DNA of 64,000 bases from RGIG3178 sp963674495. GTDB lineage: Bacteria > Bacillota > Clostridia > Christensenellales > QAND01. The translations under genes and the position numbers were made by a program. Numbering within the stretch: the first letter of the stretch is position 1; every line of letters starts with the position of its first letter. Under the pieces are notes generated by a model. The model saw only the letters and a program-made list of their open reading frames with translations. It ran no database searches and was not told the DNA's origin. Shown piece after piece: positions 9,155-16,652 of the stretch. The stretch covers positions 558,001 through 622,000 of the forward strand of contig CAXXLG010000001.1 in NCBI GenBank assembly GCA_963674495.2. The letters run 5' to 3'.

Positions 9155-9550
9155 GTGATAGAATACGGACAAACAAAGAAGGCACTACAATCACTCGAGC
9201 TGTATGCGGCCGATTGGCAGGAGCCGGAAATGCAGATGGTGCCGTACCATCTTATTAAGAACAAATGCATCCATGCAGCGATATCCGTAAACTATTTACA
9301 AAAACGGTCGTTGCTTTTGCTGACCAATCAACGTATTCTCGTTTTTCATGCACAGTCCCAACCGTCCCTCGTGCTGGAATTGCCCCTTGCGGATATAGAA
9401 TGCATATCCCCTTGCGCGTGGTATGGCACTGGCAACGTAACCTGTTTTTCCAAAGATGACAAGTATTTCTTTTCGCTGATGTCACCAACAATTTTCGTTC
9501 CGTTTGCGGAACGGATCGAAACATTAGCGAAGTTGCAACGGAAAAATTAA
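9155..9550 (+). CDS. Unknown protein with a PH-like fold
   Basis: The 131-residue protein is not firmly recognised. The central part (about 45-110) alternates short hydrophobic strands, including LLLLTNQRILVFH, and resembles bacterial PH-like domains in which an xLTNxRhh strand pair is characteristic. It has no signal peptide or membrane segment, so it is probably cytoplasmic. The GTG start at 9155 follows GAGGCGG with 7-nt spacing. It ends 17 nt before the M20 amidohydrolase, so the two may be cotranscribed. Function is unknown. Confidence 0.6.
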   Translation: MIEYGQTKKALQSLELYAADWQEPEMQMVPYHLIKNKCIHAAISVNYLQKRSLLLLTNQRILVFHAQSQPSLVLELPLADIECISPCAWYGTGNVTCFSKDDKYFFSLMSPTIFVPFAERIETLAKLQRKN

Positions 9551-9567
9551 AATCGGGAGGGGATCTG

Positions 9568-10893
9568 ATGGACCGTATCGAACAGAGAATCATTGAGACC
9601 ATCGACAAAAACAGGGATGAGATCATAGCATTCGGTCGCGACATCCATAACCATGCGGAGATGGGGTACAAGGAGCATCGTACATCGGAAAAGTTTGCAC
9701 AGGCACTGGAACAACTTGATCTTGGAGTGATGCGGTATTTGGCCATCACCGGCGTGAAGAGCACGCTGAAATCGGAACGGGACAACGCCGTGTGTGTCGC
9801 GCTTTTGGGCGAGTACGATGCGCTGATGATTCCGGAAAATGCAAGCAGCAATCCGGAGACCGGCGCGGCGCACTGTTGCGGGCACGATGCACAGCTCACC
9901 GGTGTGTTGGGCGCTGCCATGGCGCTGTGCGATGATCAGGTGCGCAAAGAACTCTGCGGCGACGTCTGTTTCTTCGGCGTACCAAGCGAAGAATACGGCG
10001 AAGTGGAGTTCAAGGATGGTCTGATGCGCGAAGGAAAGATTCGATACGGCGGTGGTAAGAGCGAGCTGATCCGCATCGGTGCATTTGACGATGTAGACAT
10101 GTGCATTGCGCACCACAGCGGTATCGTGCCGCTTTCCGTCGGGAGCGGTACAAATAGCGGTTTTGTTTCAAAGGTGATCCGTTATAAGGGAAAAGCTTCC
10201 CATGCGGCTGGTTCTCCGGATAAGGGAATCAATGCGCTCAACGCGGCGTCACTTGGATTGTCCGCGATGAGCATGATCCGTGAAACATTCCGCGATGAGG
10301 AGCACGTGCGCGTGCACGCCATCATGACAAAGGGTGGAGATCTTGTTAACGTAATCCCCAACAATGTCGTATTGGAAGGACTGGTGCGCGCGCTTACCAT
10401 GGACGGTGTACAGGAGACCGAAGTGAAATTTGATCGGGCATTTTTGGGTGGCGCCATCAGCATGGGCGCTGGCATTGAGATCAGTACACGGCCGGGTTAT
10501 CTGCCCGTAATACCGGTAAAGGATAACCAAGTGTTGCTCGAAGCGGCTGCTGTGGCGGCACCACACATCAAAGCGGTGGTAACGCCTGCACACTCCCACG
10601 GCGGTGGGTCGACGGACGTGGGCGACGTCCAGCACATTATGCCGGTGTTGCAGTTCCGCACCGGTGGGTTTACGGGCGTGACGCACGGTGTGGATTTCAC
10701 GGTAGTGGATGAGGATATGTACTATATCTTGACAGCCAAGATGTTTGCGCTTGCAACCTATCGTTTGCTTCGAAATAACGCGAACAAGGCGAAGGATCTG
10801 GTGAATTCTTATCAACCAAAGTTGACCAAAGAATCGTATACGGCCTATATGGAAAGCATGATACGCGATGAGACACTGGCGCAGTTGGTATGA
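9568..10893 (+). CDS. M20-family amidohydrolase, AbgB-like
   Basis: The 441-residue product is a zinc-dependent M20D peptidase/amidohydrolase. Visible ligand regions are HNHAEMG near the N-terminus, LLGEYDAL followed by HCCGHDAQ, the PSEEYGEVEF block containing the catalytic Glu, and a C-terminal HSHGGGSTDVGDV segment. The STDVGDV signature and overall length resemble AbgB, a subunit of p-aminobenzoyl-glutamate hydrolase, more than the N-acyl-amino acid deacylases. No abgA-like partner or transporter is next to it, so the physiological substrate is uncertain. GGGAGGGG precedes the ATG with good spacing. Confidence 0.85.
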   Translation: MDRIEQRIIETIDKNRDEIIAFGRDIHNHAEMGYKEHRTSEKFAQALEQLDLGVMRYLAITGVKSTLKSERDNAVCVALLGEYDALMIPENASSNPETGAAHCCGHDAQLTGVLGAAMALCDDQVRKELCGDVCFFGVPSEEYGEVEFKDGLMREGKIRYGGGKSELIRIGAFDDVDMCIAHHSGIVPLSVGSGTNSGFVSKVIRYKGKASHAAGSPDKGINALNAASLGLSAMSMIRETFRDEEHVRVHAIMTKGGDLVNVIPNNVVLEGLVRALTMDGVQETEVKFDRAFLGGAISMGAGIEISTRPGYLPVIPVKDNQVLLEAAAVAAPHIKAVVTPAHSHGGGSTDVGDVQHIMPVLQFRTGGFTGVTHGVDFTVVDEDMYYILTAKMFALATYRLLRNNANKAKDLVNSYQPKLTKESYTAYMESMIRDETLAQLV

Positions 10894-11019
10894 CGGGGAA
10901 GAAAATAGCAAATAACCGAACCGTAAAATCAATTTCAATGGAAATAGGGAAATAAATAAGCATAAGCATGCAAATATGCTCTTGGATAGTTCAAAATATG
11001 AAAGCATGACCAAAAGTGC

Positions 11020-11047
11020 TTGACAATTTCCGCATTTAGAGTACTAT
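11020..11047 (+). promoter_or_regulatory. Strong orphan promoter
   Basis: A consensus TTGACA (11020-11025) is followed after 16 nt by TACTAT (11042-11047). Expected start is near 11054. The next intact gene is the small HTH protein at 11508, 450 nt away. Confidence 0.65.
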
Positions 11048-11507
11048 TTGATTAAGCAACACCCGATCAAATGAACGCAGAGAATTGGAAGATCTGCAAA
11101 CAGAGAACATATGAGTACGATCAAACCGATTGGCGGCTGATATGGTCGGAGTTGCGAGCATCATAGCTTAGGGCGTTGTGCGGCGGACAAGACACAAGAC
11201 GTGTTGATTCGTAAGCGGCGACGTCCAAAGGACAAAGGTCAAGACTGCGGATGTTTGTGTAGCGCATAGGGCATCCTTTGCCAAAGATAATCGTACCCCA
11301 ACAGGATAAGATCAACACTGTGATTGAGTACGATTCGGTGTACCTGTACGGGTAATATGAAACGCTTGGCAAGGCTATGTTTATCGCATATGTGAACCCG
11401 TTAGATACTGTTTCGATTATATCGAAGCAGGAGGGATTCACACGCAGGCTGCATAGGTATACGGGCTTGGTACTTTGTCAAAATAATTCAGCAAGGGAGA
11501 GGATAGG
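11048..11507 (+). pseudogene. Decayed or non-coding segment
   Basis: There is no intact gene in this 460-bp stretch. In one forward frame a 31-residue reading frame (11071-11166) ends in TAG. The same frame then carries protein-like pieces separated by stops, the best being about 11260-11350 and 11354-11450, with segments such as INTVIEYDSVYLYG and KAMFIAYVNPLDTVSIIS. A second frame (about 11135-11250) encodes a basic Cys-rich piece ending in CGCLCSA. This looks like a multiply interrupted gene remnant, although a structured RNA made from the upstream promoter is an alternative. I cannot name the parent family. Confidence 0.35.
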
Positions 11508-11687
11508 ATGGAAACATTTTACACACCGGAGGAAGTTGCAGAAATCTTGAAAGTGCGCAAACATACGGTTTGGAACTGGTTGCGTGAGGGATCACTTAAG
11601 GGCACGAAGATTAATGGAAAGATCTGGCGCGTAACTGCTGATGAGTTGGACGCTTTTATCCACTCGGACGGCAAAAAAGAAGAGTAG
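11508..11687 (+). CDS. Small excisionase/BldC-like helix-turn-helix protein
   Basis: This 59-residue protein begins METFYTPEEVAEIL and has the compact MerR-type winged helix of the excisionase family: helix YTPEEVAEILKV, recognition helix HTVWNWLREGSL, and wing KINGKIWRV. A short Lys/Glu tail follows. Such stand-alone proteins include phage excisionases and BldC-type regulators, so a DNA-binding role is safe but the target is unknown. The Shine-Dalgarno GGGAGAGG at 11494-11501 supports the ATG at 11508. A strong terminator follows immediately, and no integrase is nearby. Confidence 0.8.
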   Translation: METFYTPEEVAEILKVRKHTVWNWLREGSLKGTKINGKIWRVTADELDAFIHSDGKKEE

Positions 11688-11691
11688 GAAA

Positions 11692-11727
11692 GAAACGCTT
11701 TGCTTTATGCAAAGCGTTTCCTTTTTT
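11692..11727 (+). terminator. Intrinsic terminator after the HTH gene
   Basis: An 11-bp perfect stem GAAACGCTTTG/CAAAGCGTTTC (11692-11702 with 11710-11720), followed by a run of six T. Confidence 0.9.
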
Positions 11728-11756
11728 ATTTAATAGATCATTTGGATATTTCAAAG

Positions 11757-12491
11757 ATGGAATTGAAAAAAATCATAACAATCGCGCCTGCGGATCTTGA
11801 CCTGTATGGCTCGGTTATTTTTACGCGCATTTTGCAATGGATGCAGCGTTTGGCGGACGACCATGCAAACGAGTTGGGCGTGGGAAGGGATATTCTTTTA
11901 AGTCAAAATCTGGTATGGATGTCGGCCCGCAACACGGCACAAATCCACAGGCCTCTGCGTGGAGGTGAACGCATTTCGTTGCATACATGGACGGGACGAA
12001 ACACCCATGCGGCCTGTCCCCGCCATTTTGATTTTTATGATCAAAGCGGCAGGCGCATCGGCGGCGCAACGGCGCTGTGGATGTTGATCCGGCCGGACAC
12101 GAGACGTATCGTGTCGCCGCAAAAGGCGGGTATTCTCATGGATTGCGTATTTCCGGACAGGCCTATTTCAGTATGGCCGCAACGTTTGCCCCTTATAGAA
12201 GATGCCGATTATTCGGTGCTGTACATACCGTCCTATACCGACATGGATGTCAACGGACATGTAAACAACGCGCGCTATGCTGCCTGGATGCTCGATGCCA
12301 TTCCGATGGTTGAATTTCAAACGCAATTTGTCAGCGCCATGAGTATAAATTATCTGCACGAGATCAAACCGGACGATCATTGCCAACTAATGCTGAAGAA
12401 GAAGGATGAAGGATACCTGTTTCGTGGTCGGTCCGCAAAGGATGGCAAAGACTATTTTCAAGCGAGGATAGAACTTTCACTACGCGATTGA
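11757..12491 (+). CDS. Acyl-ACP thioesterase (FatA/FatB-like double hotdog)
   Basis: The 244-residue protein has two hotdog domains and matches bacterial acyl-ACP thioesterases, which release fatty acids from acyl carrier protein. The N-terminal half has the PADLDLYGSVIFTRILQWMQ segment. The C-terminal half carries YTDMDVNGHVNNARYAAWM, which contains the Asp/Asn/His residues used for catalysis in this family. The frame is open from 11700, but those bases form the preceding terminator, so the ATG at 11757 is taken as the start; its ribosome-binding site is weak. It is a single gene that ends in a bidirectional terminator. Chain-length preference cannot be read. Confidence 0.85.
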   Translation: MELKKIITIAPADLDLYGSVIFTRILQWMQRLADDHANELGVGRDILLSQNLVWMSARNTAQIHRPLRGGERISLHTWTGRNTHAACPRHFDFYDQSGRRIGGATALWMLIRPDTRRIVSPQKAGILMDCVFPDRPISVWPQRLPLIEDADYSVLYIPSYTDMDVNGHVNNARYAAWMLDAIPMVEFQTQFVSAMSINYLHEIKPDDHCQLMLKKKDEGYLFRGRSAKDGKDYFQARIELSLRD

Positions 12492-12515
12492 AAAAACGGC
12501 CTGTAGGCCGTTTTT
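12492..12515. terminator. Bidirectional terminator
   Basis: The stem CGGCC/GGCCG with a TGTA loop is flanked by an A run on the left and a T run on the right, so it can end both the thioesterase transcript and the minus-strand carboxypeptidase transcript. Confidence 0.85.
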
Positions 12516-12543
12516 GATTTATGACCATAATTTGTTTATACTA

Positions 12544-13941
12544 TCAATAATCGTGTGGGTCGCGCAGACGCGACTTTCCTTTTTGGGTGCGATTATTGTT
12601 TATTGATTGATACTTGCGTTTTTGCCGTGAACGCGTGCGCGTTATACGGTGTAAAATCAGTACGATAAGCAAAAGAACCGCCAAGCTCAAAAGGATCATG
12701 GATATCAGGCGAAGTAAGGCGGCGGTTTCCTCGTCCATTCCTCCTTCAACGGGCGTTTTGACCACTTCACATGTGAACAAATCCATACCCTGATAGGAAT
12801 AGGTGACGGTTCCAACACCCGCCTTGGCATCCTCCGAAGGTTGCGGCGATTCAATTGCAGGTTCATCGAAGGCATAGGTTACTTCCAACACTGTATCTTC
12901 ACTGGTGAGCGCATCCGCGATGGTTTCATCCATCCAAAGAATGATGCTGGTTGTTTTCAATATGGCGGTAAGTCCGGTGTACTCGGATTCACCGGGCAGA
13001 ATAGCATTTAGCTGCGTGGAATTGATCTTGTCATACACGTCAATGCGCCGTTGTGTGAACCCGTATTCGAAGAAAATTACCGCGTCTGTGAATCGCTTTA
13101 CCATGCGTTCGTCGCCAACGGTACTGTCGTCGCCCAACATGACGGCAATATACGTTTGACCGTCCTTTTGTGCCGCCGCAACCAAACAGCCTTTAGCTGC
13201 ATCGGTATATCCTGTCTTGACGCCGATGGCGTTTTGATAGAAGTAGTCTGCGTTGCTGCTTTTTTCCGACACCAATTTGTTTGTATTGCTAAACGAAAGG
13301 CCATCCGGATGTTTGTTGGTGGCTTGGGTGGTATGGGAAGACGATGCTACGACGGTGCAGAAAATCGAATTGTTGAGTGCAACGGCTGTCAATTTGGCAA
13401 TGTCGGCCGCGGTTGAATAATGGTTATCATCGTGCAGCCCATGTGGATTGACAAAGTGTGTACCAGTCATGCCGATCTGTTCAGCGCGATTGTTCATCAT
13501 GTCCGCGAAACCTTCAATGGAACCGCCAATGTTCACAGCAATGGTAACCGCTGCGTCACCGCCTGAAGGAAGCATCAGCCCATACAATAGATCCTCGTAA
13601 GAGATAATCTCGCCTTTGCTCAGGCCCATGACCGACGAGTCGCTTGCCAAAGAATCCAACTCAGCGCCGACGGTGACGGTCTTTGACAAATCGTCCACGT
13701 TTTCAAGTAACACCAGTGCGGTCATGATCTTTGTGATGCTGGCCGGATAGATTCTCTCGTCCGGTTTGTTGGCAAATAGGATATCGCCAGACGTAGCGTC
13801 AGCGAGCATATAACTGTTGCAGGAGGACGTCGGAATCCCGTCGGCATGGGACATAACGGGAAATGCGAGCAACTGCAAAGCCACAAAAAGCGTGAGCAGT
13901 CGAATGAAAACATATTTGTATCTGGTTATATATCCTGTCAT
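12544..13941 (-). CDS. D-alanyl-D-alanine carboxypeptidase (low-molecular-weight PBP)
   Basis: The 465-residue protein trims the terminal D-Ala of peptidoglycan pentapeptides. It has an N-terminal signal segment (about 10-30), the S-x-x-K active site in PASITKIM, a KTG motif in GVKTGYTDAAKG, the DacA-type C-terminal beta domain, a C-terminal membrane helix (about 422-442) and a basic tail. The second motif, normally S-x-N, reads SGG here (LPSGGDAA), an unusual change at a catalytic position. In Bacillus the sporulation member dacF lies directly upstream of spoIIAA; here the gene is ~10 kb away. A TATAAT-like box lies just upstream (13951-13956, minus). The translation start has little Shine-Dalgarno support. 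Confidence 0.9.
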   Translation of the reverse strand: MTGYITRYKYVFIRLLTLFVALQLLAFPVMSHADGIPTSSCNSYMLADATSGDILFANKPDERIYPASITKIMTALVLLENVDDLSKTVTVGAELDSLASDSSVMGLSKGEIISYEDLLYGLMLPSGGDAAVTIAVNIGGSIEGFADMMNNRAEQIGMTGTHFVNPHGLHDDNHYSTAADIAKLTAVALNNSIFCTVVASSSHTTQATNKHPDGLSFSNTNKLVSEKSSNADYFYQNAIGVKTGYTDAAKGCLVAAAQKDGQTYIAVMLGDDSTVGDERMVKRFTDAVIFFEYGFTQRRIDVYDKINSTQLNAILPGESEYTGLTAILKTTSIILWMDETIADALTSEDTVLEVTYAFDEPAIESPQPSEDAKAGVGTVTYSYQGMDLFTCEVVKTPVEGGMDEETAALLRLISMILLSLAVLLLIVLILHRITRTRSRQKRKYQSINNNRTQKGKSRLRDPHDY

Positions 13942-14087
13942 AATAGAACCATTATATAGGGAGATACGTCGGAAGAAAAGATGTTTTGACGATATGTTTG
14001 AATATTGCGAAAAATAAATTCTTGCATGTGCGCCGTATGCCTCTGAAGAAGTTATAGCGAATGACTCCAGACATCCTTTCCTCCGCT

Positions 14088-14828
14088 TTAGGTGCCCGAT
14101 AGCGTGCCGCAGACGGGGCAGTGAGGATCACGTGGAACGGGAACGGAAGTTTTGGACAGATCCACGAGGCTATAGATATGTTTGATGCCGGTGGGAACTG
14201 GCAGTGCCAGTAGCATCCGGATGGCTATACCAGCCTGCATGGCGCCCAGTATGCCCGCCGTCGCGCCTAATACGGGTATGGGCGTTTCGGGTTTTTCGAT
14301 GGAGTGCGAACGCAAACAGGCAAAGCATGCGCTTTGGTGCGGCAAGATGGGGAACAGATACCCGTCGAACGCATAGATGCCCGCTTCAATCAGGGGAATG
14401 TCCATCATAACGGCGGCCTTGTTCACGACATGGCGGGACGCGGCGTTATCAACACAATCCACGATGATGTCCATACCGTCGCACAAAGCCGTTATGTTGT
14501 TTTGATCAACACGCTGAACATGCGGTATCAGATTGAGGGAGACGTCCAATGCACGAAGACGTTCACAGGCGCGCTCCGCCTTTGGCTGGCCGATATCCGC
14601 TTCGGTAAAGAGTATCTGGCGATTTAAGTTGGAACGGGATACCAGATCGTCATCCACGATGTGCAGCGTACCCACCCCGGCTGCAGCCAAATAATACAGC
14701 GCAGGACTGCCTAGGCCGCCTGTACCTAAGACTAAAACACGTGAATTTCTCAATTGGGACTGTCCCTTTTTACCGATTTCGGGTAATATAATCTGACGAA
14801 GGTACCGATCGCGTTGGATGGAATGCAA
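14088..14828 (-). CDS. E1-like adenylating enzyme (ThiF/MoeB/HesA family)
   Basis: The 246-residue protein has a Rossmann fold for ATP-dependent adenylation of the C-terminal Gly of a ubiquitin-like protein. Visible are GTGGLGS (35-41), the acidic DDD near 59-61, the SNLNRQ arginine finger (66-71), DCVDN (124-128), and two Cys pairs (C168/C171 and C237/C240) that should bind zinc. At the position where ThiF and MoeB often have a reactive Cys, the sequence is PVLGATAG, with no Cys. No ThiS, MoaD or other carrier protein gene lies nearby. It is transcribed divergently from hflX with a 65-bp gap. TTG is the start, with GGGAG upstream. Confidence 0.88.
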   Translation of the reverse strand: MHSIQRDRYLRQIILPEIGKKGQSQLRNSRVLVLGTGGLGSPALYYLAAAGVGTLHIVDDDLVSRSNLNRQILFTEADIGQPKAERACERLRALDVSLNLIPHVQRVDQNNITALCDGMDIIVDCVDNAASRHVVNKAAVMMDIPLIEAGIYAFDGYLFPILPHQSACFACLRSHSIEKPETPIPVLGATAGILGAMQAGIAIRMLLALPVPTGIKHIYSLVDLSKTSVPVPRDPHCPVCGTLSGT

Positions 14829-14849
14829 TTACATCAACTCCCTGTCTAC

Positions 14850-14878
14850 ATTATAAGCCAGGGCGCGACGGACATCAA
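14850..14878 (-). promoter_or_regulatory. Promoter of the E1-like gene
   Basis: Read on the minus strand, TTGATG (14878-14873), a 17-nt spacer and a perfect TATAAT (14855-14850) lie just upstream of the gene, inside the shared intergenic region with hflX. Confidence 0.7.
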
Positions 14879-14893
14879 CGCCCACCCTTATAC

Positions 14894-16651
14894 ATGAAAG
14901 GAAACTGTACCGTTTTGTACGAAAACATCAACGGGAATATAAGTGGACTGCCGCGCGCGTTGTTGGAGGAGATGAAAACCCTCTATCAGATTCGTGAACC
15001 GCGCGGCGTATTCATAAGCATAGAAATGTGCGCACAACTGGCAACATTCACGGCGCAAACAAACCGGGAGATTTCGGTGTTGATTGCGCGAGACGGCATG
15101 GTCCTGGATGTGAGCGTGGGACATTTCAACCGCGTGTCTATGCCGGAACTGCGTACCATCCGATCAAAAACAAGGCTGAGCGGTCTGCGCTGCATCCATA
15201 CGCATCCCAATGCGTCTGGTGTTTTGAGTGATGTAGATCTGGCTACGCTGTCACAGGCGCGGTTCGATGCCATGGCAGCCATCGGTGTTGTACAAGGCAA
15301 GCCTGTGGACATATTTGTTGCTTATCTAACGGGCGAATCCGAACCGGAATACGAAATGCTAGGTCCGTTCGACCCTAACCAAGCATTGCCGTCGATTCTG
15401 TTCAAGCGCATTGCAATGGCCGATAAAATGTTTGGAAGGTTCGAGGCTTACAAAGCCAAATCAGAGCATGAAAAAGCCGTTTTGGTCGGCCTTGCACAGG
15501 ACGGCATGGATGAACTGGCGGAGCTTGCCAGAACCGCGGGAGCGCAGGTGGTACATACGGAAATTCAGCTTCGTGCAAAGCCGGACAACGCTTTTTATAT
15601 TGGATCGGGTAAGGCACAGGAATTGGCGATGATACGCGGCGATCTGGGTGCGGATATGTTCGTATTCGACGGGGAGTTGTCGGTAACGCAGATGCGCAAC
15701 TTGGAAGAGATTCTTCAAACCAAGATCGTGGATAGAACCACATTGATCCTGGATATCTTTGCCATGCGGGCACGCAGCAGAGAGGGAAAGCTGCAGGTGG
15801 AACTGGCTCAGTTGCAGTACATGTTGCCGCGGCTGGCAGGAGCAGGCGTTTCCATGAGTCGGCTGGGCGGAGGTATCGGCACACGCGGCCCGGGTGAAAC
15901 GCGCATTGAAACGGACAGGCGGCGTATACGAAGGCACATCTATGAGTTGCAGCAGGACATTGAGAAAATAGCCAAGCAACGTGAAGCTCGCAGGAGCAAA
16001 CGAATTAAAGCAAACATTTTTGGCATAGCGCTGGTGGGATATACCAACGCGGGAAAAACAACGCTGCTCAACCGGATGACCGGTTCGGATGCGCTGGCGG
16101 AGAACAGACTGTTTGCAACGCTTAATCCGCTGTCTAGGCGTACCGCCATCGGCGACCACGAAGTATTGATAAACGATACCGTCGGATTCGTGCGGCGGTT
16201 GCCGCACGAGCTGGTGGATGCCTTCCACTCCACACTGGAGGAAACAGTGCATGCCGATTTGATTTTACATGTCGTGGATGCGGCGCATCCCGAGCGCGAA
16301 CTGCAGATGCAAGTGGTGTACCAGGTACTGGGGCAGCTTGGTGTGGGCGAAACGCCATGTATTGAGGTTTTCAATAAAACGGACAAAGTAAAAACATCGA
16401 TTCCAAAAAACGCCATCGCCATCAGCGCTCTGAACGGCACCGGATTAGATGAGCTGAACCGGGCTATCACAAAGAAAATTGAGGCGTTGTGGATGCACAA
16501 AAACGTCACCGTACCCTATGGACGCGGTGATGTGGCAAACTTGATTCACAAACATGCCATCGTACTGTCCGAGGAATACGAAGACCTTGGCACGCGCATG
16601 AACATACGCATACCAAGGTCCAAATGGGAACAGATTAAAAAACAGCTATAG
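14894..16651 (+). CDS. hflX: GTPase HflX with an N-terminal JAMM-like domain
   Basis: The 585-residue protein is about 160 residues longer than E. coli or Bacillus HflX. HflX is a ribosome-associated GTPase that splits stalled 70S ribosomes. The C-terminal two thirds is typical: HflX N-domain (about 195-300), the Gly-rich GGGIGTRGPGE segment, a coiled coil, and the G domain with GYTNAGKTTL, DTVGF and NKTD. The extra N-terminal ~190 residues contain E59 followed by a hydrophobic strand, then H102-T-H104-P, S112 and D115, matching E-xn-H-x-H-x7-S-x2-D of JAMM/RadC-type metal sites. The ATG at 14894 lacks a Shine-Dalgarno; TTG at 14915, after AAAGGAA, is an alternative. Confidence 0.92.
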   Translation: MKGNCTVLYENINGNISGLPRALLEEMKTLYQIREPRGVFISIEMCAQLATFTAQTNREISVLIARDGMVLDVSVGHFNRVSMPELRTIRSKTRLSGLRCIHTHPNASGVLSDVDLATLSQARFDAMAAIGVVQGKPVDIFVAYLTGESEPEYEMLGPFDPNQALPSILFKRIAMADKMFGRFEAYKAKSEHEKAVLVGLAQDGMDELAELARTAGAQVVHTEIQLRAKPDNAFYIGSGKAQELAMIRGDLGADMFVFDGELSVTQMRNLEEILQTKIVDRTTLILDIFAMRARSREGKLQVELAQLQYMLPRLAGAGVSMSRLGGGIGTRGPGETRIETDRRRIRRHIYELQQDIEKIAKQREARRSKRIKANIFGIALVGYTNAGKTTLLNRMTGSDALAENRLFATLNPLSRRTAIGDHEVLINDTVGFVRRLPHELVDAFHSTLEETVHADLILHVVDAAHPERELQMQVVYQVLGQLGVGETPCIEVFNKTDKVKTSIPKNAIAISALNGTGLDELNRAITKKIEALWMHKNVTVPYGRGDVANLIHKHAIVLSEEYEDLGTRMNIRIPRSKWEQIKKQL

Positions 16652-16652
16652 T

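Noticed and set aside
11121..11441. 106-codon minus-strand frame in the decayed region
   Set aside because: It has no recognisable domain and no ribosome-binding site; the plus strand carries the more protein-like pieces.
11508..11687. Prophage or integrative element marked by the excisionase-like gene
   Set aside because: No integrase, attachment-site repeat or phage gene is found within the window; small HTH proteins of this type are also chromosomal regulators.
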